Shown here: piece by piece, positions 42,875-51,565 of the stretch
How positions within the stretch are numbered: the stretch's first letter is position 1
Layout: the number at the start of each line of letters is the position of its first letter
From: Embleya sp040605455
GTDB lineage: Bacteria > Actinomycetota > Actinomycetes > Streptomycetales > Streptomycetaceae
Assembly (NCBI RefSeq): GCF_040605455.1
Contig: NZ_JBEXCV010000017.1
Span: forward strand, 24,883 to 88,882
Direction: 5' to 3'
DNA length: 64,000 nt
The notes under the pieces: model-generated
The model's database searches: none
What the model saw: only the letters and a program-made list of their open reading frames with translations
What the model was told of the DNA's origin: nothing
Program-made: the position numbers and the translations under genes

Positions 42875-43372
42875 ATGAAACCGGCCGATGACGCCCTGGC
42901 TCCGCCCGATCTCGACTGGCGGGCCGTTTCGGAACAGCTGTACCGGATGCGCCGTGCCCTGCTGCTCGCCGGCTGTGTGCTGCTCGCCGTGGTCGCCGGC
43001 GGTCTGCTCGGCCGGTTCGTGGCCTGGTGGGCGGGCGCGGTGGTGGTGCTCGCCTGCTCCGGGGTGGCTGCCTGGGGCCTGCCGGCGATCCGGCGCAACC
43101 AGCGCTCGTGGCGCTACGCGGAGCGGGCCGACGACCTGCTGATCGCGCACGGCGTGCTGTTTCGCCGGCTGGTGGTGGTGCCGTACGGGCGGATGCAGTT
43201 CGTGGACGTCGAGGCGGGCCCGCTGGAGCGCCGATTCGGCATCGCCAAGGTGACCCTGCACACCGCCTCGGCCTCCTCGGACGCGGTCGTGCGCGGCCTG
43301 CCGCCGGCCGAGGCCGCGCGGCTGCGCGACCGGCTCGCGGCGCTGGGCGAGGCCCGATCGGCGGGGCTGTGA
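42875..43372 (+). CDS. Bacterial PH-domain membrane protein (YdbS-like)
   Basis: 165 residues with GGAAGG upstream. Two membrane helices (about 30-75) are followed by a bPH2 (DUF304) domain: YAERADDLLIAHGVLFRRLVVVPYGRMQFVDVEAGPLERRFG is the diagnostic pattern (quoted here in two joined parts: RRLVVVPYGRMQFVDV, GPLERRFGIA). Overlaps the next gene by 4 bases. YdbS/YdbT pairs are linked to envelope stress and secreted toxin or antimicrobial tolerance in Bacillus; the role here is unknown. Confidence 0.88.
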   Translation: MKPADDALAPPDLDWRAVSEQLYRMRRALLLAGCVLLAVVAGGLLGRFVAWWAGAVVVLACSGVAAWGLPAIRRNQRSWRYAERADDLLIAHGVLFRRLVVVPYGRMQFVDVEAGPLERRFGIAKVTLHTASASSDAVVRGLPPAEAARLRDRLAALGEARSAGL

Positions 43373-44739
43373 GCGCCGGGGTCGAGCGGCCGGTCGAGGG
43401 CGCCGGCGAGCCGCGCCGGCTGCACCCGCTGACCCCGCCCGCCCGTGGCTGGGTGGTGATCGCCGCGTGTCTGGGCGTGGTCGTGCACAACATCAACTCC
43501 GGGTGGGCGACCCCGAGTCGGCTGTTGATCGGGCTCGGCGTGGTGGTGCCGCTCGCGTTCGGCTACGGATACGTGTCGTGGTGGTTCACCACGTTCCGGA
43601 TCGAGGGCGACGACCTGCGGCTGGATTCGGGAGTGCTGTTCCGCCGGACCCGGCACGTGCGGCTGTCCCGACTCCAGGCGGTCGACATCGTCCGCCCGCT
43701 GGCCGCCCGGTTGTTCGGGCTCGCCGAGTTGCAGCTCCAGGTCGCCGGCGGAGACAAGGCCGAGGCGAGCCTGTCGTATCTGGGCGAGGCGGACGCGCAG
43801 AGGTTGCGCGCCGAGCTGCTCGCGCGCGCCGCGGGGGTGCGCCCGGACGTGGGGGAGGCGCCCGAGCAAACGCTGGTGTCGGTGCCGCTGTCGGCGGTGG
43901 TCGGCTCGGTGCTGCTCTCGGTCGGCACCTGGGCCGCGCTCGCGCCCAGTGTGGCGGTGGTGACCCTGGCCGTCGTCCTGCACGAACTCGCCTTCGTATT
44001 CGGGTCGGTGCCGCTTTTCCTGGCCGCGTGGCAGTTCACCGCCGGGCGGGTGATCCGCAATTTCGACTTCACCGTGGCCCGCTCGCCGGACGGCCTGCGG
44101 CTGCGGCACGGTCTGCTCGAACAGCGGCATCAGACGGTGCCGCCCGGTCGGGTCCAGGCGGTGCGGATCGTGCAGCCGTGGTTGTGGCGGCTGCGCGGTT
44201 GGGTCCGGGTCGAGATCAACGTGGCCGGCTACGGCGGCAAGGACGCCGACAACAAGGAGACGATCCTGCTGCCGGTCGCGCCGCGGGCGGTCGCCCACGG
44301 GCTGCTCGGGCAGATCCTGCCGGGCGTCGACATCGACGCGGTCCAGCTGATCCCGGCGCCGCGACGGGCCCGTTGGCACGATCCCGTCGGCTGGTCGGCA
44401 TACGCCTACGGCGCGGATGCCGAGGTGTTCGTGGCCCGCAGCGGCCGATTCCATCGGGTGCTGGACGTGATCCCGCACGCGAAGGTGCAGAGCGTGCGGC
44501 GGACGCAGGGGCCGTGGGAGCGCCGGCTCGGCCTGGCCACCGTGCACCTGGACTCCACGCCGGGTCCGGTACACGTCAAGGCGGCCCGACGGGACGCGGC
44601 CGAGGCGCACACGATGGTCTCCGAACAGGCCGAACGCTCGCGTACCGGACGTCGCGAGGCGGGTGCGGAGCGTTGGATCGAACCCGCATCTGACAGTTCG
44701 TCAGGTTCCGCCTCTTCCCTCGGCGAGGACGCCGGTTAA
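43369..44739 (+). CDS. Bacterial PH-domain membrane protein (YdbT-like), three PH repeats
   Basis: 456 residues starting with a GTGA overlap on the previous gene. Two pairs of membrane helices (about 28-75 and 170-225) each precede a bPH2 domain (DLRLDSGVLFRRTRHVRLSR; GLRLRHGLLEQRHQTVPPGR), and a third, PH-like unit lies near the end (FVARSGRFHRVLDVIPHAKV). This is the usual YdbT architecture. The C-terminal 60 residues are charged and disordered. It should form a membrane complex with the 42875 product. Confidence 0.9.
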   Translation: MSAGVERPVEGAGEPRRLHPLTPPARGWVVIAACLGVVVHNINSGWATPSRLLIGLGVVVPLAFGYGYVSWWFTTFRIEGDDLRLDSGVLFRRTRHVRLSRLQAVDIVRPLAARLFGLAELQLQVAGGDKAEASLSYLGEADAQRLRAELLARAAGVRPDVGEAPEQTLVSVPLSAVVGSVLLSVGTWAALAPSVAVVTLAVVLHELAFVFGSVPLFLAAWQFTAGRVIRNFDFTVARSPDGLRLRHGLLEQRHQTVPPGRVQAVRIVQPWLWRLRGWVRVEINVAGYGGKDADNKETILLPVAPRAVAHGLLGQILPGVDIDAVQLIPAPRRARWHDPVGWSAYAYGADAEVFVARSGRFHRVLDVIPHAKVQSVRRTQGPWERRLGLATVHLDSTPGPVHVKAARRDAAEAHTMVSEQAERSRTGRREAGAERWIEPASDSSSGSASSLGEDAG

Positions 44740-44775
44740 TATCTGACGCATCGTCATATTCGCAGGGAGGCAGCG

Positions 44776-46029
44776 ATGAGTCAGGTCGAGTCGAAGGGTG
44801 GAGCCCCGCTCGCAGGGGTTCGCATCATCGAGTGTTCGATGCTGGGACCGGCCGCGATCACCTCGTCGCTGGTGGACCTGGGCGCCGAGGTGATCAAGAT
44901 CGAGCCGCCGCAGGGTGACTACATCCGGGACATGACGTGGCCGATCGTGGAGGGCTCGTCACTGATGCACCTGCACGTCAACCGGGGCAAGAAGTCACTG
45001 GTCCTGGACCTGCGCAAGCCGGAGGCGATCGAGACCTTCAAAGCGTTGGTGAAGGACGCCGACGCGGTGATCGAGGCGATGCGGCCGGGCGGTCTGGCCC
45101 GGCGCGGGATCGGCTACGAGGACCTGAAGAAGATCAACCCCCGGATCGTGTTCTGCACGATCTCCGGCTACGGCGCCACCGGCCCGTACCGGGACATGCC
45201 CAGCCACGGCGTCGCCTACGACACCTGGGCCGGCGTGGTGAAGCCGGCGATCAACGAGGACGGCTTCCCGTACCTGCCCGAGCACGCCTCGATCGGCATC
45301 CATGCCGGCCCGATGTTCGGCGCGCTCGGCGTGCTCGCGGGCATCATCCGCGCCCGGGCCACCGGCGAGGGCAGCGTGATCGACATCGCCCAGTCGGACG
45401 CGGCCGCGTCGATGGACTGGCTGCGCAGCGAGACCTGGAAGGCGTACGAGCGCCCGGAGTCGGAGGTGACCGGCAACAAGTCGGACAACTACGAGCGGCG
45501 TGCGCCCGGTACCGGTGGCATGGAGCAGGGTGTCCGCTACCAGATCTACGCGACCAAGGACGATCGGCACGTGCTGTTCATGGCGTCCGAGCAGTCGTTG
45601 TGGAAGAACTTCTGCGAGGCGGTGGACCGCGCCGACCTGTTCGAGCGCTGGCCCGGCTCCAAGTACGCGGACCACGCGGTCGGCAACGTCGAGCTGCGCG
45701 GCATTCTGCGGGACATCTTCGCGACCCGGACCGCGCGCGAGTGGATCGAGTTCGGCAACGAGGCGAACACGCCGATCGCGCCGGTGAACACGCCGCAGAC
45801 GATCGCCGAGGACCCGCAGTTCCAGCACCGGTTCCCGTGGATCGGGCAGGACCGGCTCGGTGCGGAGCAGTTGCCGTCGCCGATCAAGTTCGTCGGTGAG
45901 TCGCTTCCCGTGCCGGAGCGGGCGCCCACGGTAGGGCAGCACAGTGCGGATGTCCTGGCGGACTTGCTGGGGTACGACGAGGCCAGGATCGCCGAGTTGC
46001 GGGCGGCCGGCGTGCTTGGTGAGAGCTGA
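44776..46029 (+). CDS. Family-III (CaiB/BaiF) CoA-transferase-like protein
   Basis: 417 residues from an ATG with GGGAGG upstream. The CaiB fold is clear: PLAGVRIIECS, DLGAEVIKIEPPQGD, HLHVNRGKKSLVLDLRKPE, GATGPYRDMPSHG, ATGEGSVIDIAQSDAA. At the place of the catalytic Asp that forms the acyl anhydride (pattern GDxxxG), this protein reads IGIHAGP, with Ile175. It may belong to a subgroup with another mechanism, such as an isomerase or racemase, or have lost transferase activity. Substrate unknown. No acyl-CoA genes are adjacent. Confidence 0.85.
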   Translation: MSQVESKGGAPLAGVRIIECSMLGPAAITSSLVDLGAEVIKIEPPQGDYIRDMTWPIVEGSSLMHLHVNRGKKSLVLDLRKPEAIETFKALVKDADAVIEAMRPGGLARRGIGYEDLKKINPRIVFCTISGYGATGPYRDMPSHGVAYDTWAGVVKPAINEDGFPYLPEHASIGIHAGPMFGALGVLAGIIRARATGEGSVIDIAQSDAAASMDWLRSETWKAYERPESEVTGNKSDNYERRAPGTGGMEQGVRYQIYATKDDRHVLFMASEQSLWKNFCEAVDRADLFERWPGSKYADHAVGNVELRGILRDIFATRTAREWIEFGNEANTPIAPVNTPQTIAEDPQFQHRFPWIGQDRLGAEQLPSPIKFVGESLPVPERAPTVGQHSADVLADLLGYDEARIAELRAAGVLGES

Positions 46030-46242
46030 CGGTGGCCTGATGTACCCGGCTGGGCCGGCGGGTCGGCCTCGTACGCCGGCCGGGCTGAGGTGGCTTGGGT
46101 TGGCTGGTGGCCTCGAACGCCGGCCGGGCCGGGTTGGCTGGTGCTTCGTGTGTCGGCCGGTTCGGGTGCCGGCCCGGCCGGGTGGGTCCGGGAGTGGGCG
46201 GCCGTGGGTGGGGTGGATCGGCCCGATCCACGGCCGCCCGCT
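46030..46242. repeat. Degenerate GC-rich direct repeats between convergent genes
   Basis: A 20-mer at 46066-46085 recurs at 46110-46129 with one mismatch (GCCTCGTACGCCGGCCGGGC against GAACG in the second). TTGGCTGGTG recurs at 46100-46109 and 46134-46143. The stretch codes for nothing recognisable; it separates the stop of the CoA-transferase from the stop of the methyltransferase. Confidence 0.6.
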
Positions 46243-47217
46243 TCAGGGGCGGAGTTGTTCGGGGACCGGCATTCGCATGCCCTGGGCCAGCCAATGGAAG
46301 TCGCCCAGGCCGCCGTGGGCGGTGAGTTCGCCGGCTTCGCCCGCGTCGCGCAAGCCGGCGAGGTAGCCGGCCGGGTCGGTGCGGGCCAGCTCGTAGGGCG
46401 GCCGGTGGCCGACCAGGCCCAAGGCGCGCAACGCGTGTCGCTGGGTGGTGAGGACCGTGTCCCGCGCCCCCGCCGCCTCGCCCGCCGCCGCCACCGCGTC
46501 CATCGCGACATGGCAGGTCACGTCGCAGGTGCCGTCCGGAACCGGCGGCACCTGCCGACCCTGCCGATACCCGGTGAGCGAGCCGTACGGCGGACGCCCG
46601 CCGGCGAGGTGCCCGTAGTCGATCGCCACCGCGACCCCCCGCTCCAGTCGCTCGATCGCGCGCCCCCAGGCGGCGTCCCGGGGCTCGCCGATCTCGGCCC
46701 GCGTGCCCGGCTCCGCGCCGACCAGCGGCCACCAGCGATCCAGCCAGCGCGCGTCCCGATCGCGGATGGGCGCGCCCAGCAGCTCCTCCCCGGTGCGCAC
46801 GTCCACCTCGATCACCCGCGGTACGCCGTGCCCGTCCACCTCCGCGACGTCGGTGGGGACGTTGTCCAGCCACTCGTTGGCGATCAGCAGCGCGGCCCGG
46901 CCCGGCGGAATCTCCGACTCCCAGGCGATCGACGGCGGCAGCGCCTCCGGCCGGTCGGCGACATCCACGCCGATCAGCTCCAGGTGCGGCGCGATCCGGC
47001 ACAGCGCGACCAGCAACTCGCCCCGCCCGGCGCCCACGTCCACGACGGTGTCCAGACCCGCGGCGCGCGCGAGGTCGGCCAGCGCGCGGGCGAACAGCGG
47101 GGAGGCGTGCACAGAAGTGCGGAAATGCCCGGCGGGGCCCTCGGCCCGGCGGTAGAAGCCCTCGGCTCCGTACAACGCCCGACGGGTGGCTTCCTTCCAG
47201 GTCAGCCGTCGTTCCAT
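46243..47217 (-). CDS. SAM-dependent methyltransferase (MidA/NDUFAF7-like)
   Basis: 324 residues. FRTSVHASPLFARALADL at the N-terminus, the SAM-binding VVDVGAGRGELLVALC (glycine-rich loop), LLIANEWLDNVPTDV and AVAIDYGHL are the marks of the MidA group. In mitochondria the homologue methylates an Arg of the complex I 49-kDa subunit, the NuoD counterpart. An orphan nuoD lies 3.4 kb away, which makes a functional link attractive but unproven. Confidence 0.86.
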   Translation of the reverse strand: MERRLTWKEATRRALYGAEGFYRRAEGPAGHFRTSVHASPLFARALADLARAAGLDTVVDVGAGRGELLVALCRIAPHLELIGVDVADRPEALPPSIAWESEIPPGRAALLIANEWLDNVPTDVAEVDGHGVPRVIEVDVRTGEELLGAPIRDRDARWLDRWWPLVGAEPGTRAEIGEPRDAAWGRAIERLERGVAVAIDYGHLAGGRPPYGSLTGYRQGRQVPPVPDGTCDVTCHVAMDAVAAAGEAAGARDTVLTTQRHALRALGLVGHRPPYELARTDPAGYLAGLRDAGEAGELTAHGGLGDFHWLAQGMRMPVPEQLRP

Positions 47218-47311
47218 CGCATCCGACGGTACCGGCCCCCGATCGCCGCCGCGCGACCGAGGTCGGTCTGTACCGATCCGTCGGGAGTGCGGCCGAACGG
47301 ATGTGCCCGTC

Positions 47312-47317
47312 TACCCT
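47312..47317 (+). promoter_or_regulatory. -10 box TACCCT of leaderless kinase 1
   Basis: TACCCT, 6 bases, then GTG 47324; no ribosome site. Confidence 0.5.
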
Positions 47318-47323
47318 GCCTGT

Positions 47324-48502
47324 GTGCATCACCTGTACGCCTGGCTCCGTGGACGCCCCCTGCTCGTGGACGGAGCGTGGGCGCTGCTGCTGCTCATGTT
47401 CGGCCTGTTCGAGGTGATCATCGACCAGCCCGGTCCACCCGACATCCCGCATCTGATCGCGCTCGGCACGATGTCGATCGTGCTGTTGATCCGCCGGCGC
47501 AATCCCACCCATGCGCTGGTGGTCACCCTCGCGGTCGGGATCTTCCAACTCTTCGACGACATACCGCCCGGCCTGGAGGCGCTCGCGATGCCCGCGATCG
47601 CCTACAGCGCCGCCGCGTACAGCCCGCGCTGGGCCTCGCGCACGGCGCTCGTCGGCGGGGTGCTCGCGCCGATCGCGGCGATGGTGCGCTGGTGGGACAA
47701 CCCGGATGTGCCGACCACCGGCACCGTCTTCTTCACGCTGTTGCTGATGGGTCCCTTCGTGATCGCGTGGGTGCTCGGCGATTCGATGCGTACCCGGCGG
47801 GCGTACTACGTCGAGTTGGAGGACCGGGCCGACCGGCTGGAGCGCGAGCGGGACCAGCAGGCGCAGATCGCCGCGGCGAGCGAGCGGGCCCGGATCGCGC
47901 GCGAGTTGCACGACGTGGTCGCGCACAACGTGTCGGTGATGGTGGTGCAGGCCGACGGCGCGGCGTACGCGCTGGACGGCGCGCCCGAGCTGACCCGCGA
48001 GGCGCTCGGCACGATCTCCGCCACCGGCCGCGAGGCGCTCGCCGAGATGCGCCGACTGCTGGGCGTGCTGCGCTCGCAGAACGAGGGCGACGCCTACGTC
48101 CCGCAACCGGGCGTCGAGCAGCTGGAAGACCTCCTGGAGCGGGTGCGCAGCGCGGGCCTGCCGGTCGACCTGACCGTCGAGGGGGTGCCGGTCGAGCTGT
48201 CCCAGGGCGTCGCGTTGACCGTGTACCGGATCGTCCAGGAGGCGCTGACCAACACCCGCAAGCACGGTGGGCCGAACGTCAAGGCGTTGGTGCGCCTGCG
48301 CTACCTGGGCGAGGACGTAGAACTGGATGTGGGAGACGACGGTCGAGGCGCGGCGGCTCCCGGCGACGGGATGGGCCACGGCCTGGTCGGCATGGGCGAG
48401 CGGGTCGCGCTGTTCGGTGGCCGGCTGGAGACCGGGCCACGCTCCGGCGGCGGCTGGCAGGTTCGGGCCCGACTGCCGGTACGCCCGGGGGAGGGCCCCT
48501 GA
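47324..48502 (+). CDS. Sensor histidine kinase 1 (HisKA_3 / NarL type)
   Basis: 392 residues. Start GTG gives HHLYAWLRGRPLLVDG, matching the start of the next kinase. Four to five membrane helices (about 12-150) form an intramembrane sensor without a large outer domain. The HisKA_3 motif RARIARELHDVVAHNVSVMV has the phospho-His196. The HATPase part has TRKHGGP and DDGRGAAAPGDGMGHGLVGM. It has no response regulator of its own; the nearest is after kinase 2. Confidence 0.93.
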   Translation: MHHLYAWLRGRPLLVDGAWALLLLMFGLFEVIIDQPGPPDIPHLIALGTMSIVLLIRRRNPTHALVVTLAVGIFQLFDDIPPGLEALAMPAIAYSAAAYSPRWASRTALVGGVLAPIAAMVRWWDNPDVPTTGTVFFTLLLMGPFVIAWVLGDSMRTRRAYYVELEDRADRLERERDQQAQIAAASERARIARELHDVVAHNVSVMVVQADGAAYALDGAPELTREALGTISATGREALAEMRRLLGVLRSQNEGDAYVPQPGVEQLEDLLERVRSAGLPVDLTVEGVPVELSQGVALTVYRIVQEALTNTRKHGGPNVKALVRLRYLGEDVELDVGDDGRGAAAPGDGMGHGLVGMGERVALFGGRLETGPRSGGGWQVRARLPVRPGEGP

Positions 48503-48608
48503 GCCGTCCCGGTGGCACCAGGGGTGTGCGCACGGCATCGTCTGATGCGACTTGTGGCGGAGTGATGATTCGGTACGTCGGTTGACGCGCGCACGGGCCG
48601 GTGCCACG

Positions 48609-48614
48609 TAGCGT
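48609..48614 (+). promoter_or_regulatory. -10 box TAGCGT of leaderless kinase 2
   Basis: TAGCGT, 6 bases, then GTG 48621; same arrangement as kinase 1. Confidence 0.5.
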
Positions 48615-48620
48615 CGAAGT

Positions 48621-49853
48621 GTGCAACGAATCTATGCGTGGCTGCGAGCACACCCCCTGTGGGTCGACTCCGTGTGCACGATTCCGATCTTCGGCCTTGC
48701 ACTGCTCCAGGTCCTGGAGGACCCCGCCGCACCCGTGCCGCGCTGGTGGTGGCTCGTGATCGTGGTGCTGCTCAGCCTGGGCATGGTGCTGCACCGGGTG
48801 CGCCCGATGACCGCGACCGCCCTGGTCGTGGTCGGCGGGTTGATGCAGCTGGTCTGGGACGGCACGCTCACCTCGGCCAACTACGCGATGCTCGTCGCGC
48901 TGTACACGGCCGCCAAGTCCGGCCCACGATGGCTCTCGCGCATCGGGCTCGCGATGGTCCTGCTCGGGCCGGCGGTCCTGCTCGGGCGCTTCCCGGAATC
49001 GAGTGATGCCTCGTTCCGCGACAACGTCATCGGTTTCGGCTTCCTCGTGGTGCTGCTGGCGATTGCGTGGGTGTTGGGCGATTCGATGCGCACCCGGCGG
49101 GCGTTCTACGCCGAGTTGGAGGAGCGGGCCACCCGGCTGGAGTTCGAACGGGACCAGCAGGCGCAGATCGCCGCAGCGGCCGAGCGGGCCCGGATCGCGC
49201 GCGAGTTGCACGACGTGGTCGCGCACAACGTGTCGGTGATGGTGGTGCAGGCCGACGGCGCCGCGTACGCGATCGAGTCGTCGCCGGACCAGGCCCGCGA
49301 GGCACTGGGCACGATCGCGGCGACCGGGCGCGAGGCGCTCGCCGAGATGCGCCGACTGCTCGGGGTGCTGCGCTCGCAGACCGAGACCGAGGCGTACGTG
49401 CCGCAGCCGGGTGTCGAGCAACTCGGCGAATTGGTCGAGCAGGTGCGCACCGCCGGCCTCAACGTCGAGCTCCGGGTCGAGGGGGTGCCGGTCGAGCTGC
49501 CGCAGAGCGTCGCGCTGACCGCGTACCGCATCGTCCAGGAGGCGCTGACCAACACCCGCAAACACGCCGGCCCCGATGCCACCGCAACGGTCGGAGTCGG
49601 CTACGGGGAAGATGGGCTCGAAATGGAGATCAGCGACGACGGCCGCGGCGCCGCGGCCCCCGGTGACGGGATGGGCCACGGTCTGGTCGGCATGCGCGAA
49701 CGGGTCGCGATGCTGGGTGGTCGGTTGCGCACCGGACCGAGCGTCGGCGGCGGATGGTCGGTCAGCGCGATCCTGCCCTACGCCGCCCGCCCCGAGTCCT
49801 CCTCCATCTCCTCCGGTACGCCCACCAGGACGACTCTTCAAGGAGCTCAGTGA
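48621..49853 (+). CDS. Sensor histidine kinase 2 (HisKA_3 / NarL type), paralogue of kinase 1
   Basis: 410 residues, co-linear with kinase 1: QRIYAWLRAHPLWVD start, about five membrane helices, GDSMRTRRAFYAELEERA, phospho-His197 in IARELHDVVAHNVSVMV, and GDGMGHGLVGMRERV. The dimerisation and catalytic domains are nearly the same as in kinase 1, while the membrane sensor part differs. Its stop overlaps the start of the response regulator, so it is the direct partner. The C-terminus is Ser/Thr-rich. Confidence 0.94.
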   Translation: MQRIYAWLRAHPLWVDSVCTIPIFGLALLQVLEDPAAPVPRWWWLVIVVLLSLGMVLHRVRPMTATALVVVGGLMQLVWDGTLTSANYAMLVALYTAAKSGPRWLSRIGLAMVLLGPAVLLGRFPESSDASFRDNVIGFGFLVVLLAIAWVLGDSMRTRRAFYAELEERATRLEFERDQQAQIAAAAERARIARELHDVVAHNVSVMVVQADGAAYAIESSPDQAREALGTIAATGREALAEMRRLLGVLRSQTETEAYVPQPGVEQLGELVEQVRTAGLNVELRVEGVPVELPQSVALTAYRIVQEALTNTRKHAGPDATATVGVGYGEDGLEMEISDDGRGAAAPGDGMGHGLVGMRERVAMLGGRLRTGPSVGGGWSVSAILPYAARPESSSISSGTPTRTTLQGAQ

Positions 49854-50548
49854 GCATCAAGGTGATGCTGGTCGACGACCAGGAATTGCTGCGGACCGGC
49901 TTCACCATGGTGTTGCAGGCCCAGCCGGACATGAGCGTGGTCGCCGAGGCCGGGGACGGGGTCGAGGCGCTGGACAAGCTTCGGCACGTGGACGTGGACG
50001 TGGTCCTGATGGACGTGCGGATGCCGCGGATGGACGGCGTCGAGGCGTGTCGGCGGATCTGTGCCGAGAGCGGCGAGAACGCGCTCGTGTTGCCCGAGGG
50101 CCGGATGCGGCCCAAGGTGCTCATGCTGACCACCTTCGACCTGGACGAGTACGCGTTCGCCGCGCTCAAGGCCGGGGCCAGCGGCTTCCTGCTCAAGGAC
50201 GTCCCGCCGCCGGAGCTGCTGTCCGGGATCAGGGCGGTGGCCTCCGGCGACGCGGTGGTCGCGCCGAGCACGACCAAGCGCCTCCTCGACCGGTTCGCGC
50301 CGATCCTGCCCAGCGACCACGAGCCGCGGCCGGACGTGGTGGACGCGCTCACCGAGCGCGAGCTGGAGGTGATGATGCTGGTTGCCCAGGGCCTGTCCAA
50401 CGCGGAGATCGCCCAGCGGCTGTTCCTGTCCGAGGCCACCATCAAGACCCACGTCGGCCGGATCCTGATGAAGCTCGGATTGCGCGACCGAGTCCAGGTC
50501 GTGGTGCTCGCGTACGAGACGGGACTGGTCAAGGCCCGGGGGCGGTAG
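49850..50548 (+). CDS. NarL/LuxR-family response regulator
   Basis: 232 residues, GTG start overlapping kinase 2 by 4 bases, with AGGAG upstream. The receiver has DDQ (9-11), phospho-acceptor Asp55 in VLMDVRMPRMDGVE, Thr in LTTFD and KAGASGFLLKD. An unusual 15-residue loop (ESGENALVLPEGRMR) sits before strand 4. The LuxR helix-turn-helix (LTEREL EVMMLVAQGLSNAEIAQRL, quoted in part) ends with TIKTHVGRILMKLGLRDRVQ. It should be phosphorylated by kinase 2 and perhaps kinase 1. Confidence 0.95.
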   Translation: MSIKVMLVDDQELLRTGFTMVLQAQPDMSVVAEAGDGVEALDKLRHVDVDVVLMDVRMPRMDGVEACRRICAESGENALVLPEGRMRPKVLMLTTFDLDEYAFAALKAGASGFLLKDVPPPELLSGIRAVASGDAVVAPSTTKRLLDRFAPILPSDHEPRPDVVDALTERELEVMMLVAQGLSNAEIAQRLFLSEATIKTHVGRILMKLGLRDRVQVVVLAYETGLVKARGR

Positions 50549-50560
50549 TCCCGCCGATCG

Positions 50561-50596
50561 CACCCGCACGCGGATCGGCCGACCCGCGTGCGGGTG
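50561..50596. terminator. Bidirectional terminator hairpin
   Basis: 13-bp stem CACCCGCACGCGG (50561-50573) with its complement at 50584-50596, loop of 10. It lies between the convergent response-regulator and SDR genes. Confidence 0.75.
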
Positions 50597-50611
50597 TGCC
50601 CGTGCGATGGC

Positions 50612-51421
50612 TCAGTCCGTGTAGAAGCCGCCGTCCGGGTGCAGCATCTCGCCGGTGAAGTAGGACGACTGGTCGCTCGCCAGGAACAGCGCCGCGTTGG
50701 CCACCTCGCGGGCGCTGCCCATGCGACCCAGTGGCACGCTGCCGAGCAGGCGCTGCTCGAGTTCGGGCATGCCGCGCAGGACCGCGGTCATGTTGGTCTC
50801 GATGAAGCCCGGACCGATCGCGTTGACCCGGATCCCGGCCGGGCCGAGCACGAGCGCGGCCTGCTTGGTCAGCATCCACACGCCGGCCTTGGACACGGAG
50901 TAGGCCGCCGAGCCCGCCTCGGGGTGCTTGGCGGCGATCGAGGCGATCGTGATGATCGAGCCGCGTCGATTCCGGGCCACCATCCAGCGCGCGGCGGCCT
51001 GCACCGCGAGCAGCGTGCCGGTCAGGTTCACGTCGAGCACGCGCTGCCACTCGGCGAGCGGGCTGTCCACGAACCGCTTGATCGGGTCCCGCTCGGCCGC
51101 GGCCGTGTTGCTGGGTCGGCCGCTGACGTAGTCGGCCGTGCTGATGCCCGCCGCGGTGACCAGGACGTCGATCGCTCCGAACGTGTCGATCGCGTGCTGC
51201 ATCACCGTCCCGGTGTCGGTCGGGCTGCTCGCGTCGGTGTGCATGTAGGTGGCCCGCCGGCCGCGCTTCTCGACCGCCTCGATGGTGCCGATCGCGGCCT
51301 CGTCCAGGAGGTCGGCGATCACGATGTCGGCGCCCTCCTCGGCGAAGCGCTCGCAACACGCGCGGCCGATCCCGTTGGCGCCGCCGGTGACCACGGCGAC
51401 CTTCCCGTCGAGCTGTCCCAT
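50612..51421 (-). CDS. SDR-family oxidoreductase
   Basis: 269 residues from ATG 51421 with a GGGCGGGAAG site. Cofactor loop TGGANGIG (12-19), acidic DLLDE after strand 2 (NAD preference), VTAAGIS, Ser in TIASIAA and YSVSK with Tyr/Lys. An insertion of about 20 residues (SGRPSNTAAAERDPIKRFVD) precedes helix 4. Divergent from the cupin/P450 pair, 145 bp apart, so the three may be co-regulated in oxidation of a hydroxylated, possibly steroid or terpenoid, compound. Confidence 0.92.
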   Translation of the reverse strand: MGQLDGKVAVVTGGANGIGRACCERFAEEGADIVIADLLDEAAIGTIEAVEKRGRRATYMHTDASSPTDTGTVMQHAIDTFGAIDVLVTAAGISTADYVSGRPSNTAAAERDPIKRFVDSPLAEWQRVLDVNLTGTLLAVQAAARWMVARNRRGSIITIASIAAKHPEAGSAAYSVSKAGVWMLTKQAALVLGPAGIRVNAIGPGFIETNMTAVLRGMPELEQRLLGSVPLGRMGSAREVANAALFLASDQSSYFTGEMLHPDGGFYTD

Positions 51422-51565
51422 CTTCCCGCCCCCATCTCCGTCCCCCGCGCACACATGCGCGATCGATGATGTTGCCCATCCCACGCGACCCTCGAAACCC
51501 GCCGGTCCTTGAGGCATGCTGTTACACCGTTACAGGAGCAGTCGTCGCCTCCGGGAGGAACCCGC

